From Microvelia longipes (Eukaryota; Arthropoda; Insecta; Hemiptera; Veliidae): a DNA stretch of 64,000 nt. Position numbers and translations under genes: made by a program. Position 1 is the first letter of the stretch, and each line of letters begins with the position of its first letter. The DNA lies in the NCBI GenBank assembly GCA_018340805.1, contig JACMZG010001870.1, positions 47,014,309 through 47,078,308 on the forward strand. Reading direction: 5' to 3'. The notes beneath the pieces are model-generated. The model was not told the DNA's origin and searched no databases. It saw only the letters and a list, made by a program, of their open reading frames with translations. Below, in pieces: positions 21,755 to 33,745 of this stretch.

Positions 21755-22340
21755 AAAAAGTAAAAGGTTAATCTCGGTATATGGTGCACCCTGTTATCAA
21801 TACTATATATCGATATATTTTTAGTTTAGAGATATGACGTAGGAATAATCGATATATGCCTTTTCTTTTACGTTTTACGTTTATGAACATATTTTATTAT
21901 TTTTTTAAATGTTTTTTTGTTGTTTGTGTTTTTATTTATTTGTTGTAAAATGGTTTATAACTATTTTCATGTTTTTCTTTATGTTTTTATAATGTTTTAA
22001 CTATGTTTTCATAAGAATAATCGATGATACACCACATTTTATTTTATGTTACGCGTATTTTTTTACGTATTTTTGTGTTTGTTATTTTCAGGTTTTTTTT
22101 ATTATATTTCTGTTGTTAATGTTTTCATTTATTTGTTGTTTGGTTCTTTTAATGTTTTAACTATAATTAATAAATTAACGACGCTGCTTACCTTTTAAGT
22201 GCTCAGTTCTCGTTTATACGTGTCGCGTAACTAAATCGATACATGGTTAAAAGGAGAGTTCGATATATATCGAAATAGGACGTTGATAACAAGGGGCACC
22301 GTATACCGAAGTTCAGCCAAGTAAAAAATTGGACATTTGA
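21755..22340. repeat. Putative inverted-end element (about 0.58 kb)
   Basis: The left end CTCGGTATATGGTGCACC and TGTTATCAA mirror the right end TTGATAACAAGGGGCACCGT and ATACCGAAG. CGATATAT motifs lie inside both ends. The interior is T-rich with no ORF. Confidence 0.5.
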
Positions 22341-22655
22341 ACTCAAATTTGAAGCTTAAGTATTGTTTATTTATATATTAGTATTTGTTAATTTTCCAAG
22401 AGTAAAATTACCTTATTTTTGGCTTAAGAACGCATATCATTTAATAAATTTTCACTTTCAAAAAAATGTTGGGTTACTATTTTTTCAAATCTAACAGCAT
22501 TAGACTGTGAATACCATAAATTGAGGGTAAGGTAATGAATGATTTGTGTTCTTAAGCCACAAATAAGGTATTTTTACTCTTGGATGACCCCTTCAAATGT
22601 TCTTTCTTAAGCTTTAGATTTGAGTTAAAATGTCAAATTTTTACACTTCGACCAA
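22318..22655. repeat. Foldback repeat with arms of about 150 bp
   Basis: CCAAGAGTAAAATTACCTTA and GGCTTAAGAAC (22,396-22,430) are mirrored by GTTCTTAAGCCACAAATAAG and TACTCTTGG (22,548-22,583). Outer blocks also mirror: ACATTTGAACTCAAATTTGA versus TTTGAGTTAAAATGTCAAAT. It borders the preceding inverted-end element. Confidence 0.65.
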
Positions 22656-22929
22656 TAACAATTTAATTTTTTCTATTTTTTCAAAATTCGGAGTTTCATG
22701 CAAAACCCAAAGTTAACTACACTAAAAATTTTCCTTTTAACACAAAAAGTTCCTTAAGTTTCATTAATTGATGTTAACGGTTCATTAAAGGGGGGGACTT
22801 TTTGATGACCCAGTAAATGAGATCCGATTAATCTTTATATTGACTTTGAGAATAATTGCAAAGGGGTTAATAATTGAATGGCTAACTAAATAAAAAAATC
22901 AAGGTATTTTACAAAACTCGTGATTTAAA

Positions 22930-23200
22930 AAGACTAAGCCAGACAATTACACCTGTTAGGACTGGCAGGTAGTCCAATATGCAGGTTGTGTGAGGAGGAG
23001 GAAACTCCTTTACATGTACTAAGTACTTGTCCTGCTTTGACTTAACTTAGGTGACAGACATTTGGTCCAGCCAGCGTTCCTGTGCAGTAACATAGTAAAT
23101 TACCCCTCAACAAGTAGATAACTATCTATGGATCAGTAGATTTGTTCAGGGAGTAAAGGGATTAGGAGAGAATCCTTTACTTGTCAGGTTTTGCACTAAA
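22930..23200 (+). pseudogene. LINE C-terminal zinc-finger remnant (R1/I/Jockey type)
   Basis: The frame around 22,975-23,050 reads ICRLCEEEETPLHVLSTCPA then LT and a stop. The CxxC-x(n)-HxxxxC pattern with CP is the conserved C-terminal motif behind the RT/RNase H of many insect non-LTR elements. Sequence upstream and downstream continues the similarity only in broken frames. It is a short dead remnant in a golgin intron. Confidence 0.65.
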
Positions 23201-23599
23201 GACCCAAATTAGTGGTCTAATGCTCTGGTTTATTTGCCCGGTCAAAAAAAGAGCCAGACAATGATGGTATCAATTACCATTAATACTATTTTAACCTTAC
23301 TTTTAAGAAGGTTAAAAGTAAATGTACCTCATTTCTTTATTTTAATAGTGACATTAGTAGTTATTTAAATCACTAGGCAGCAAAATGAAATGTTTTCTAA
23401 CAAGTTTTTTTTTTATTTAGTCAACAAGCAGAAGGCGAGGATTGACTAAACAAATTTACAGCAGAAACTTGGATAGACGATGTGATGCAAAGTCTGATAA
23501 ATAACGTGCTGACTGATGAGGCAAATATTTAATTACTTGCTTAGGAGTAACCGAAGCTGTTAATATAAATAATCAAGTAATCTTAAAATGTTTCCTTAG

Positions 23600-24240
23600 C
23601 TGCATTCCGTATATCACAAAATTTCATCTACTTATCATCTTTTAAATTACACAAAAGACATAATTAATCTTACACTTGATTACTATTCATTATATTGATG
23701 TACAGGTAAACCTCAACAAAAGTTAATATATCAATATTAAAAGTTAAAAACCAAAAAGGAATACAATAAATATTTAAATAGTTAAAATGTAAAGAAGCAA
23801 TAGTTTAAAATGCACTAGTCATTAAGTTGAAACAAAAAAAACAAGGATAAGTAAAATCAGCTTTACCATTTTTCTACTTATTCTTGTTTTATCTAAATAT
23901 TAGTCTGCGTGAAAATAAATCTGGCACTTGTTTTATAAATAACAAAACTTATTCTATAACTATCATTCTTTAACTAACAATGACAATCTTTTAAAAAGAT
24001 ACAAAATAATTTAATAGTATATTGGATGTAAAAAAGTAGACAAAATATGGCAGTTTGTGAACAGCTGATTTAATCCCAGAGTGTCTGCAAAATGGAATTT
24101 TCACAGAGACTGAGAAATTTTGCGTTGTTTTACAAAAGAGTAACAAAAACGCCATTTTGCAGATTGAAATCAGTGTTACAATGCTTTATTTTGCTGCTTT
24201 GTGTAGATAAATATATTTTTATATTGAATTGAAAATAAAA
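23600..24240. other. Intron sequence with nothing recognised
   Basis: AT-rich sequence between the LINE remnant and exon 24257-24334. I find no splice-bounded ORF, tandem repeat or inverted repeat of note. Confidence 0.6.
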
Positions 24241-24256
24241 TAGGTAAAAGGCTTGC

Positions 24257-24334
24257 CTTCAAGTTATGTATGGTTATCTCGAGATCAGATATTCTTTTTT
24301 GGACTTCAGCGGGTATCTCTGGGAGAGGAACACT
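24257..24334 (-). CDS. Golgin-like coiled-coil protein, small exon with GC donor
   Basis: The exon has 26 codons, phase 0 at both ends: SVPLPEIPAEVQKRISDLEI then TIHNLK. The acceptor is GTTATAG and the downstream donor is AAG/GCAAGC, a GC-AG intron rather than GT-AG; AAG/GCAAG is close to the known GC-donor consensus. The proline-rich start (PLPEIP) breaks the coil. Inclusion is supported by phase agreement with exons 26437-26560 and 20225-20314, but skipping would also keep the frame. Confidence 0.7.
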
Positions 24335-24455
24335 CTATAACAACAAAGACATTCAAAATTTAAACTTAAACATACTTCTGAAAAGCATAATTTTTTTTAT
24401 TGCCTGAAGCAAGTACACACTGGATGATATTGAGGAATCTAGAGAAGAAGTTTCC

Positions 24456-24491
24456 ATTAATTCTTCTTAGTACGTTCTAAGAAGAATTAAT
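24456..24491. repeat. Perfect hairpin, 15-bp arms
   Basis: ATTAATTCTTCTTAG, spacer TACGTT, then the exact complement. It lies about 120 bp upstream (gene strand) of the acceptor of exon 24257-24334. Confidence 0.9.
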
Positions 24492-24999
24492 TTATATTAT
24501 AATCATATAAATAAGATTAATCTTGATATTATGCTTAAAATCATAAATTCAGGAATAAAGTTTTAAACAGATAACAAATACTTGCTGGGAATTATGAACT
24601 GCTACCTGCAACTTCTTAATTATTTCACGCATATATTTAAACAATACACCAAGTATAATACTAGATGAGAATCAGTTTCTACCCCAAGTAAATTGACTCA
24701 TGCAAGTTTATATTTACCAGTATTATTTTGGTAACTATTACCTATATATGGTTATATTGTTACTACTTTTTGCAACCTAGAAAAGTTAAATTAGAGTATA
24801 CTATAACAATGTCTATTTTAATTAGCAATTCAGAGCCGGGGAGGTCCTTAATATGAGGTTATCCCTTGTACCGTACACTCGGAAGGTACTCGGTTCTTGA
24901 TGACAGAGGTCTCTTAGTAGCACTGTGGAACTTTGACAAGGCTCAAAGAACAGGTCAAGGCTAAAGAATTAGTTTGTGCACACTGAATGAGTCTGTTGG

Positions 25000-26050
25000 G
25001 TGGAGCTGTGGACTAGCCAGAGGGGTGAGTCTAGTTAGAGTCTGGTGATGCTAGAGGAGCTGATGGGATTGGTGAGACTGGTTAAATGAGAACGGCCCAA
25101 GTGAGACTAATGTGATCAGAAGAGCTAGTAAGACTAGAGGAACTAAGCAGTAAGTAGTCTGTGCTAGGCAGAGTGGTGAACCTAGTCACAGTCTAGCTGG
25201 TCTAGATGAACTAGACACACTGTGAACTAGTCGCAGGCACTAGCCAGAGCAGTGAGTTGGATAGAGTCTGGTTGGGCATGAACTAGACACACTGTGAACT
25301 AGTGCAGACACTAGCCAGAGCAGTGAGTTTGGATAGAGCTGGTTGGGCTAGATGAACTAGACACTGTGAACTAGGTCATGACCACTAGCTAGAGCGGTGA
25401 GTTTAGATGGAGTCTGGTTGGGCTGGATGAACTAGACACACTGTGAACTAGTCGCAGGCACTAGCCAGAGCAGTGAGTTTGGATAGAGTCTGGTTGGGCT
25501 AGGTGAACTAGACACACTGTGAACTAGTCATAACCACTAGCTAGAGCGGTGAGTTTAGATGGAGTCTGGTTGGGCTGGATGAACTAGACACACTGTGAAC
25601 TAGTCGCAGGCACTAGCCAGAGCAGTGAGTTTGGATAGAGTCTGGTTGGGCTAGATGAACTAGACACACTGTGAACTAGTCATAACCCTAGCTAGAGCGG
25701 TGAGTTTAATAGAGTCTGGTTGGGCTAGATGAACTAGACACACTGTGAACTAGTCGCAACCACTAGCCAGAGCAGTGACTTTGGATAGAGTCTGGTTGGG
25801 CTAGATGAACTAGACACACTGTGAACTAGTCACTAGCTAGAGCGGTGAGTTTAGATGGAGTCTGGTTGGCTAGATGAACTAGACACACTGTGAACTAGTC
25901 GCAGGCACTAGCCAGAGCAGTGAGTTTGGATAGAGTCTGGTTGGGCTAGATGAACTAGACACACTGTGAACTAGTCATGACCACTAGCTAGAGCGGTGAG
26001 TTTAGATGGAGTCTGGTTGGGCTACATGAACTGGGCACACAGTGGACTAG
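25000..26050. repeat. 76-bp satellite array in golgin intron
   Basis: About 13 units; the consensus contains GAACTAGACACACTGTGAAC, TAGTCGCAGGCACTAGCCAG, and AGCAGTGAGTTTGGATAGAG then TCTGGTTGGGCTAGAT. Two sub-variants alternate (AGCCAGAGCAGTG with TTGGATAG versus AGCTAGAGCGGTG with TTAGATGG), suggesting a higher-order dimer. The first 200 bp are degenerate. CTAG is strongly over-represented. Confidence 0.93.
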
Positions 26051-26436
26051 ATATATGTACCATCATGTGAGATTTGAGAGAGGGAAATGCTAATATGACC
26101 CTACAGGTTTAAGCGATTCAATAATTTTTCATTTAGCTATTGTTTGACATATACAATTTTTGTTAAACATAATTCTTTTTTGAGGTTTTGAACAATGACC
26201 TAGTCGCATTATAGCTTCATGAAAAATTTCCAGAATATGGTCATATATTGGTATCACATTTCAATGGATTCAATGCAGTTTCTGAAACAAGCAATATTAC
26301 GGTAAGCTTTAATTTGATTTTTCAAAATTACCAAAAGTGGTAACACTATTACCATATTTGGGTCACAGCTATCAAAATCATAATGATAAATTTAAACTCG
26401 TAAGTGTCGATTTAGAGCCACAACAGTTAAAATTAC

Positions 26437-26560
26437 CTGCTTAGCCCTGGTCTGTTCAATTTTCTTTTCAACTAATTTCTGATTTTCTCTGTCTATCAAT
26501 AAATTCTCTATGGCTTCTTTTATCTTTGGTCTATCTCTCTCCAACTGTTGAGCTTTGGCT
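26437..26560 (-). CDS. Golgin-like coiled-coil protein, exon
   Basis: One base completing a Lys codon plus 41 codons: AKAQQLERDRPKIKEAIENL to KKIEQTRAKQ. The acceptor is GATTTCAG and the donor CAG/GTAATT. The leading A joins the AA left over from exon 28384-28529. It ends in phase 0 for exon 24257-24334. Confidence 0.9.
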
Positions 26561-26617
26561 CTGAAATCACAAAAATAAATCAAAAATAATTTTTAATAAA
26601 TCAAAAAAATAAAAACA

Positions 26618-26634
26618 CATAATATATATATAAT

Positions 26635-26682
<48 letters not shown>

Positions 26683-26692
26683 TATTATTTAA
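26618..26692. repeat. (TA)n microsatellite
   Basis: Interrupted AT dinucleotide run of about 75 bp, followed by TATTATTATT-type sequence. It sits just upstream of the golgin acceptor at 26561. Confidence 0.95.
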
Positions 26693-27054
26693 TAATAATG
26701 AGAAGTTTAAATAATTGTTTAATGAATGTGTTTTAATATTCATTATTATTAAAACACAACAATAAAATAAAATAAAAATGGGTACGGGGTACCTCGGAAC
26801 TTTTCCTCATCACATTGTATTCCTTACAACTCCCTACTTCGAACTCGCTTCGCTTGTCCTCAGATAGTAAATACATCCGTTTCATTCTCAGCAGTCACCC
26901 ATACATCACTAACCACACTCAATGCTACTTATCTTTTATGATCCAACAAAAATTATAAATATACTTGTTGTATTGAAACGAAACTTTGTGTGACTTATTT
27001 AATAAGTAAAGATATACATTTGTTCTAAATTTCAACTAAATTGGATAATTTTCT

Positions 27055-27887
27055 GATTTTACTTTTTCTCATTTATACAGTGGGTATATAGGAAAAGTAT
27101 TGTGATTGCTAAAAAATCCAAAACAGAGATGAAACCGGAATTATCCGTTTCAGGTGTTTTTCTTATGCGTTTTCTAAAGTTGTCTGTCTGTATGTGTGTG
27201 TGTGTGAGTGTGTCTGTTATCATCGTAGTGCCTAGTGTATTTATGTAAGATATTAGTGTATTTTTTATTGAATGACTTGTGTACGTTTTTTAAAAAATTG
27301 TAAAAAATCATAAAATGATCCGATCAAGTTTAAATTCGGTACAAGTGGATACCTTTACTTCATAAAAAGTACACTAAGTTTTGTTTTAATACGACAAGTA
27401 TATCTATGATTTTTCTTAGATCATAAAAATTAAGGAGCACTAAGCGTGGTCAGCTCTGTATTGAAATTGAACTAATGCTGATAATGAAATAAAACTTAGC
27501 ATATATGTTAGTCTTATACATGGCTACATGCCTGCCAAATTTCAATCAGATTGCATCATTTTTCCGCTTTTTATGATTTTTTGAAATTTTTGCTGAGTCA
27601 TTATTGCAGGTTGATGAAATCTTAAAAAAAAAAAATTTCCGAATAGCACAACTACAGCAGTGGACTGATTTTCGTACAAAGTTTCAACTCTCTAGCATAA
27701 ATATACTAGGAGCTAAGATGATAACAGACGCACACACATAGAGACAGACAACTTTAAGAAAATCTCACAGGAGGCCTTAAAAACACCTGAAACTGATAAT
27801 TCCGGTTTCATTCTGGTTTCGGATTTTTTTTGCAAACACAATACTTTTCCTATATACCTATGGAATAAATGAGGAAAAGTAAAAATA
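27055..27887. mobile_element. TIR element family C, copy 1 (non-autonomous)
   Basis: The left end TTTTACTTTTTCTCATTTAT and GGTATATAGGAAAAGTATTG mirrors the right end CAATACTTTTCCTATATACC and ATAAATGAGGAAAAGTAAAA. Inverted similarity continues inward for roughly 170-200 bp, including the GTCTGTCTGTATGTGTGTGT block mirrored by ACACACATAGAGACAGACAA. The interior has no transposase. Other copies or ends are at 31516-32722, 9810, 11515 and 14936. Confidence 0.75.
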
Positions 27888-28383
27888 ATTTTCATTATAT
27901 GATAACATATGTTTTTTTATTTAAAAAAAAAACATGTATAACAGATATATTATAATATTGATAACATTCTTAAAACATACCTATATACATTTGATAACAA
28001 AACTTAATTTAATAGATATTTCATGACTTTGATCACTATATATTCCTCTATGACTTTGATATTATTTTTTTTCCAATCCTCTTGTCCTGATACAGATAGA
28101 CAATCAATACTACATAGTGTTGATCAGTTGAACATTTTAGAACAGAACTTTATATGATAATAACAGAGAAGTTTAAAGAGTTGACTATTCCAGAACAAAC
28201 CTTCATAACAAAATAACAGAGAAGTTTAAGAGTTAACTATTCTAGAACTGAACTTCGTGGCTTTAGACGCTCGTTTTGTTGGTATTTTGTATATTTTTCT
28301 TGAAGCTTGCAGGCTAAACACTTTACTAGTGTTATAATAAGATCAAAAAGGAATAAAAACTGTCAACAATAAATATTACATAC

Positions 28384-28529
28384 TTGTCCAACTCAAGGAC
28401 CTGAATGTATTTCTCGCTCTTTTCGCTGAGTATTTCTCTAGATGGGGTTTTAGCTTCATCATCTTTTCTAGCACAGGTCTTATTGGCTTTAACTCTAGCT
28501 TTAATTTGAGCAAGGGTGCTCCCGATCTC
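28384..28529 (-). CDS. Golgin-like coiled-coil protein, most upstream exon found
   Basis: The exon has 48 codons plus two bases, starting EIGSTLAQIKARVKANKTCA and ending IQVLELD plus AA at the donor GTATGT. The acceptor TTTGTGTAG has a good pyrimidine tract. It starts in phase 0 and has no Met, so at least one exon lies upstream. The Met exon at 8494-8583 has the required phase-0 end but lies on the wrong side. Confidence 0.88.
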
Positions 28530-28732
28530 CTACACAAACAAACAAGTAAAACCATCAATACCATACATGTTTGTCTACTTAATTAAATAAATACCTTATA
28601 CTTAATTAAAATAAATAAATAGAAAAATTGAGATTGTTTAAAGTAAGAATCTTGATTAAAATAATCCCAAGATAAAATTAAGTTTTCAAATGGAATCATA
28701 TTGCTTTTCTCTCCTATTTAACAGAGATGGCG

Positions 28733-28808
28733 TTAGAGATCTTAATTCAAATTTATTTATTTTAGCCAATACACACACACAAACAAATATAAATAAATAA
28801 ATAAATAA

Positions 28809-28868
<60 letters not shown>

Positions 28869-28885
28869 TTGAATTAAGATCTCCA
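28733..28885. repeat. (TA)n and AAAT tract framed by an inverted repeat
   Basis: GAGATCTTAATTCAAATTTA is mirrored by TAAATTTGAATTAAGATCTC on the far side of ACAC, AAAT and AT runs. The 20-bp arms and simple-sequence core would form a single large hairpin. Confidence 0.85.
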
Positions 28886-28899
28886 ACTTCAACCGGTTC

Positions 28900-31040
28900 A
28901 ATAGGACACAGCTGTTGTTTTAATTAACCTTTAACTATACATAAACTCTTATGAAAACCCCATTTAGTAAAATGTCAATATTTAGTTTACAAATAATCGT
29001 CAACTATATTTTTTTAATAATTGAAACAAAGCTATTGTAGAATTTTTTTTGGGAATTTTTGGGATCTGTAGGTCCTGAAACGTGCTTTTTTGAGCTGTAA
29101 GAGAAGCAAACAAATAAAATTGCTATTAAAAACATAACTGATGAAGTGCAATTTTACATAATAGAAATTGCTAAATTTCATTTTCTTGCCAAATACCATT
29201 TTCTCTAATTCGCCATTCAAAGAGATAGTTGTAAGGTTGGCAATACCAATGGTGAGAAAACAAAAGGGTGATCAAAATTTTTTTATCTTAGGATTAGCAT
29301 GGGAGGTAATAAAAATTCTTCTTTTATTTCAAAATTATTAAAGATTTTATTAAATATAATCTTAATAATTAATTTATTATTTTATATTATAATTATTTAT
29401 ATTTATTATATAATTATTTTTATTATTAATTATTATTTATTTATTTAATATTTATTTATTAATTTATTATTAATAATTTTATTAATATATCTTTATTTTT
29501 AAAGATATATTTCTTTATTTGTTAGTTAATTTGTGATAAATAAGGTAAAAAATATTAGAACGACCAACGGTGCTAAAAAAATTGCAAATATTCCAGGATT
29601 TTAAATATAGAATCAGGCTTTATCACTACAGACTTGGATTTGTCTTTAATAATAAAACTTAAACGGATAATTTAAACAAACATTTTACAAAAAAGTGAAT
29701 TTATTGAGTTATTAATTATTTTAGAGTGTAAATAAAATTGATTGATAATTTATAACACCTTTACGGTGAAAATCAGGCTTGTTATCAGTTAATTTAAATA
29801 CCTGTAAACAATTTAATGCAATAAAAAGGTAATTTTGTGCAAACTAAAATTATTTAAAAGTAATTTAATAAATAACACTAAATGTGATTTCACCTTCTTA
29901 TCACTCAATATAATACTCATGACAACTCATTAAAACCCTATTTTTCACTGAAATAGTGATTCTACTGAGTTCATACGCCCTAAAATTAATTAAATTAAAG
30001 CACTTTGATAAAAATTTAAAGAAATAATCGTCACAAATAAAAAAACCATAAGGACTTTAACAACGATCACTCTTTCATTATCAATTTCTTATCAGCCACA
30101 GTGACGCTGCTACGGCCTTTGAATCGTGGATAAAGCTTTGCCAGCCATTTATAGTGAAACATTTTAAGGTAATATTTAGTCCTTATTGTAATTGCAAAGG
30201 TCAGAATAGAACACTCAATGAGTTATTGCTAAATACCAACCAAGTAAACCAATGAACCTTTTATACTATTTCAGTAGACTTTCTAATGAGATTAATATTC
30301 TTGCTATAAGAGTTCTCATAATTTAAAGTTAATTCCTATAAAGGTGTAAGCTTAGCAACCAATCACAACCATAGTGAATGTTATGAAACAATATAGTTTC
30401 ATGGTCAAATTATTAAATGACATACATAAACAATATCTCTAACATAAACACCATAAATTAAGCTTATAAATTTTCACTCATAGCAAAAAAATGTACATAC
30501 CTCGACTCGTTTTTTTCTCAAATCTTTTTTTATTTGTTTGATCCATTTCAATTTATGTCAGGGTCTCATAGTAACTTTGGAATTCGCACTTTTATAAACA
30601 AATCTAAACAATATAATTTACAATTACTTGCATAAAAACATACTTTCAATCTTATAAATTAATTAAATATAACTAAACGCATTAAATGAATTAAAAACTA
30701 ATTTAATTAACTAAAATTAATCAAAATTTATTTTACATGTTATCAAATTTTCAGGGATGTGACAATTCTTCTTGTTTTTCTTTGAAAAAACACGTCATCT
30801 AAAGTAAACCTAACAACTAAATAAAGAATTGGTTTTTTAATATGTCATTACGTTGGTAACACTTAATCTTGTACCCGCTTATTATTTAAACATTACTTTA
30901 AAAATGATAAAGCATTTATTACGATTATAATATTATTAACATAGAGATATTATAACTAGAGAGCGTAATTTGTAAATATTATAAATTATACTTTCGATTA
31001 TAATTATAATCAATACAAAATATTAACTTTTTAGCAGAGA
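28900..31040. other. AT-rich stretch without recognisable genes
   Basis: I find only weak exon-like signals: a strong acceptor TTCTCTTACAG at 29,099 and a strong donor CGAG/GTATGT at 30,498-30,493. Neither can be joined to the golgin in frame. The rest is very AT-rich with chance ORFs. Confidence 0.5.
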
Positions 31041-31044
31041 CGTT

Positions 31045-31212
31045 AAAATACAATGAAAACACAAACAATGTGCAGGAACCCAAAAACAATTGATTTATTA
31101 CAACCTTGACTCACTTTTAAAGGAGGTTTCAATGAGGTTTCACAGAGCTCTTTAGAGCTCCAAAACGATGTTTCAGGCCTCTCAATAGAGTAAGATAGGC
31201 TATGCCCCCTCT
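31045..31212. repeat. Partial copy of the 8-bp-TSD MITE (family E)
   Basis: Contains GGAGGTTTCAATGAGGTTTC, AGAGCTCCAAAACGATGTTT and CAGGCCTCTCAAT, and then TATGCCCCCTCTA, in the order of the full copies at 47834-48152. Both outer ends are missing. Confidence 0.7.
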
Positions 31213-31515
31213 ATTATTTATTTATAATAAATAATTATAACACTATTATATTTTTTAATAGTGTAAATTTTATTTATTTATTATATATCTCTCTGATTAA
31301 TAATTTATAATCTCATTGCAGTATTTGCTCAAGTGATTTTCTATGAGCTCTTCCGATTAATAAGTTAATAAATGGTATTACAGAAACGAGTGTTGCCACG
31401 CTTGCTGATGATGGCGTTATGGCGAAACCATTCCAGGGATATTCATATCCAACAGCAAGTATCGACGGTACCTGATTCTTCAATTACAGAGACATTTTAC
31501 CTACAAGAGCTGGAG

Positions 31516-32722
31516 TTTTAACTTTTTCTCATTTCAGTATACAGTAGAAGTATTGTCTACGCAATCAAAATCAAAAGCCGGATTATCTGTTTTTTTTGTT
31601 TTTAAGAATAATAAGCTATCTTCTGTATGTGAGTGTGTGTGTGTAGATGCGAGTCTGTTATCATCGTAGCTCAAAGTGTGTTTATGTTAGAGGATTAAAC
31701 TTAGTATTAAAATTAATCTTTAGGTCTAATTTTACTACCTCGATAGTAAATTTATGATAACGTCACTAAACTTCGCTAGAAAAACAGACATTTTTCTAGG
31801 TGCCAGCATCTGCATTTTAGATTACACCTATTTTGGTATTTTTACTAAAAAACCTGAAATTTTGGCCAAAATTAAAAATCAAAGGTAGTTTTGAAAAATA
31901 AGCACATGCCTCTATTGATTCTACTTCGTGTGTTTTTTACGTTTACCTAGAATAACTTATGGCTTGTTGAACTTAAAAAACGGGTACGGGGTACCTCGGA
32001 ACTTTTTCTCATCACATCGGATTTGCTACGCTTATCCTCCCTGCTTCGGACTCGCTTTTTCTCATCCTCAGAATATATAATTCGCCAAATTTACACTGCA
32101 GCACGTCATAGGACTTGCCATGAATAAACTCAGATAAAAAATGCTCCCGTTTTAAAAATGCATCGATATACTAATTGTATTGCAACGAAACTTAAAACAT
32201 TTTTAAAAATTGTATACAAGTCATCTGATGAAAATTGAACTAATGCATATAGTAAGATGAAATTTAGCACATATTACACATAGTCTATATGTTAGTCTAA
32301 AAATAGATAAAATGATTGAAATGAATGTATAAAATGATTATACATATTGTTAGTCTTACACATGGCTACATGCGTGCCAAATCTTAATCCAATCACATAT
32401 TTTTTCCGCATATTATGATTTTTCAAAATTTTTGCCGTGTCATTATTGCGGGTTTATGATGTCATCAAACAATTATTTTCCGAATAGCACAACTGAAGCG
32501 GTAGATTCATTTAGGTACAAAGTTTTAACACTCTAGCATAAATACACTAGGAGCTACGATGATAAGACACACAAACAAATACAGAAAAACAGACAACTTT
32601 AAGAAAACCACTCAGGAGGCCTGTAAAACACCTAAAACGGATAATACCAGTTTCATCCCGGTTTCAGTTTTTTTGCTACCACAATACTTTTCCTATATAG
32701 TAGGTATAAATGAGGAAAAGTA
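31516..32722. mobile_element. TIR element family C, copy 2, with family D insert
   Basis: The ends match copy 1 (TTTTAACTTTTTCTCATTTC at the left, AAATGAGGAAAAGTAAG at the right). The interior holds AACGGGTACGGGGTACCTCG and related family D sequence at about 31,975-32,070. There is no transposase ORF. Confidence 0.65.
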
Positions 32723-32907
32723 AGCCTTACAAGGATTGCAACAGATTTCAGTCAAATCAACCCATCATATTTGACTGCAGAGGAAAAGAAGAACCATTTG
32801 TTCAAAAATTAGTGAGCAGCCCCAATTCATACAACGGTATGAAGACACTATGCTGAACTGAAGCTGAGTTAGTGACTTAAAATTTCGTACAGGTGCTAAA
32901 TGAGATA

Positions 32908-33282
32908 AATTATTTCAAAGAATAACTATTTATCAGACTTCTATGAAGTTCAGCTTGATCCCCTCTCTTCCTGCTATCTTATCATCTCAATTCAACTTAA
33001 AAATTATTTCAAAGAATAACTATTTATCAGACTTATATGAAGTTCAGCTTGATCCCCTCTCTTCCTGCTATCTTATCATCTCAATTCAACTTAAAAATTA
33101 TTTCAAAGAATAACTATTTATCAGACTTATATGAAGTTCAGCTTGATCCCCTTTCCTGCTATCTTATCATCTCAATTCAACTTAAAAATTATTTCAAAGA
33201 ATAACTATTTATCAGACTTATATGAAGTTCAGCTTGATCCCTTCTCTTCCTGCTATCTTATCATCTCAATTCAACTTAAGCA
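32908..33282. repeat. 94-bp tandem repeat, four copies
   Basis: Units contain TTATTTCAAAGAATAACTAT, ATGAAGTTCAGCTTGATCCC and CTGCTATCTTATCATCTCAA. Copies are over 95 percent alike, so the expansion is recent. Confidence 0.92.
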
Positions 33283-33288
33283 AAATTA

Positions 33289-33321
33289 ATCCAAATTATA
33301 CGATAACTGTATAATTTGGAT
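33289..33321. repeat. Perfect hairpin, 13-bp arms
   Basis: ATCCAAATTATAC, loop GATAACT, then GTATAATTTGGAT, immediately after the 94-bp array. Confidence 0.85.
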
Positions 33322-33399
33322 AATTTATAATATAATATAATTAATACAATAACAGTCAATAGAGAAACATTCGTTCGTTACTATTCTAAAGTATAAGTT

Positions 33400-33745
33400 C
33401 AAAAAAGGACTCGCTTCTCTTGCTAGTTTAAGTATCTTTAGAATTTTACATAGTATAAAAGGTTCGCTTCGCTCGGTAGAGTGTGCATGTTAATAATAAT
33501 AGATATTAAATAAGGCTCGCTTCGCTCGCTAGATTGCGTATGTTTAGAATTTTACATAGTATAAAAGGTTCGCTTCGCTCGGTAGGTGTGCATGTTAATA
33601 ATAGTTAATTAAAGATTGCGTATTAGAATTTTACATAGTTAAAAGGCTCGCTTCGCTCGCTAGTTAGCGTATATTTATAATAATACAGGGTGAAAACGGC
33701 TCGCTTCAATCGCTTGAGTGTGCATGTTTATATTAATAGAAATGT
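33400..33745. repeat. Tandem units carrying CTCGCTTCGCTCG palindromes
   Basis: Three to four imperfect units of about 115-120 bp contain GGTTCGCTTCGCTCGGTAG and GGCTCGCTTCGCTCGCTAG, separated by AATTTTACATAGTATAAAAG. The palindrome CGCTTCGCTCG resembles the GCGAAGCG hairpins at 58.8-59.0 kb. Confidence 0.7.

Noticed and set aside
30493..30541. Candidate golgin first exon (MDQTNKKRFEKKTSR) with a strong GTATGT donor
   Set aside because: The Met frame ends in phase 1 but exon 28384-28529 starts in phase 0; the phase-compatible frame has no start codon and a stop just upstream.
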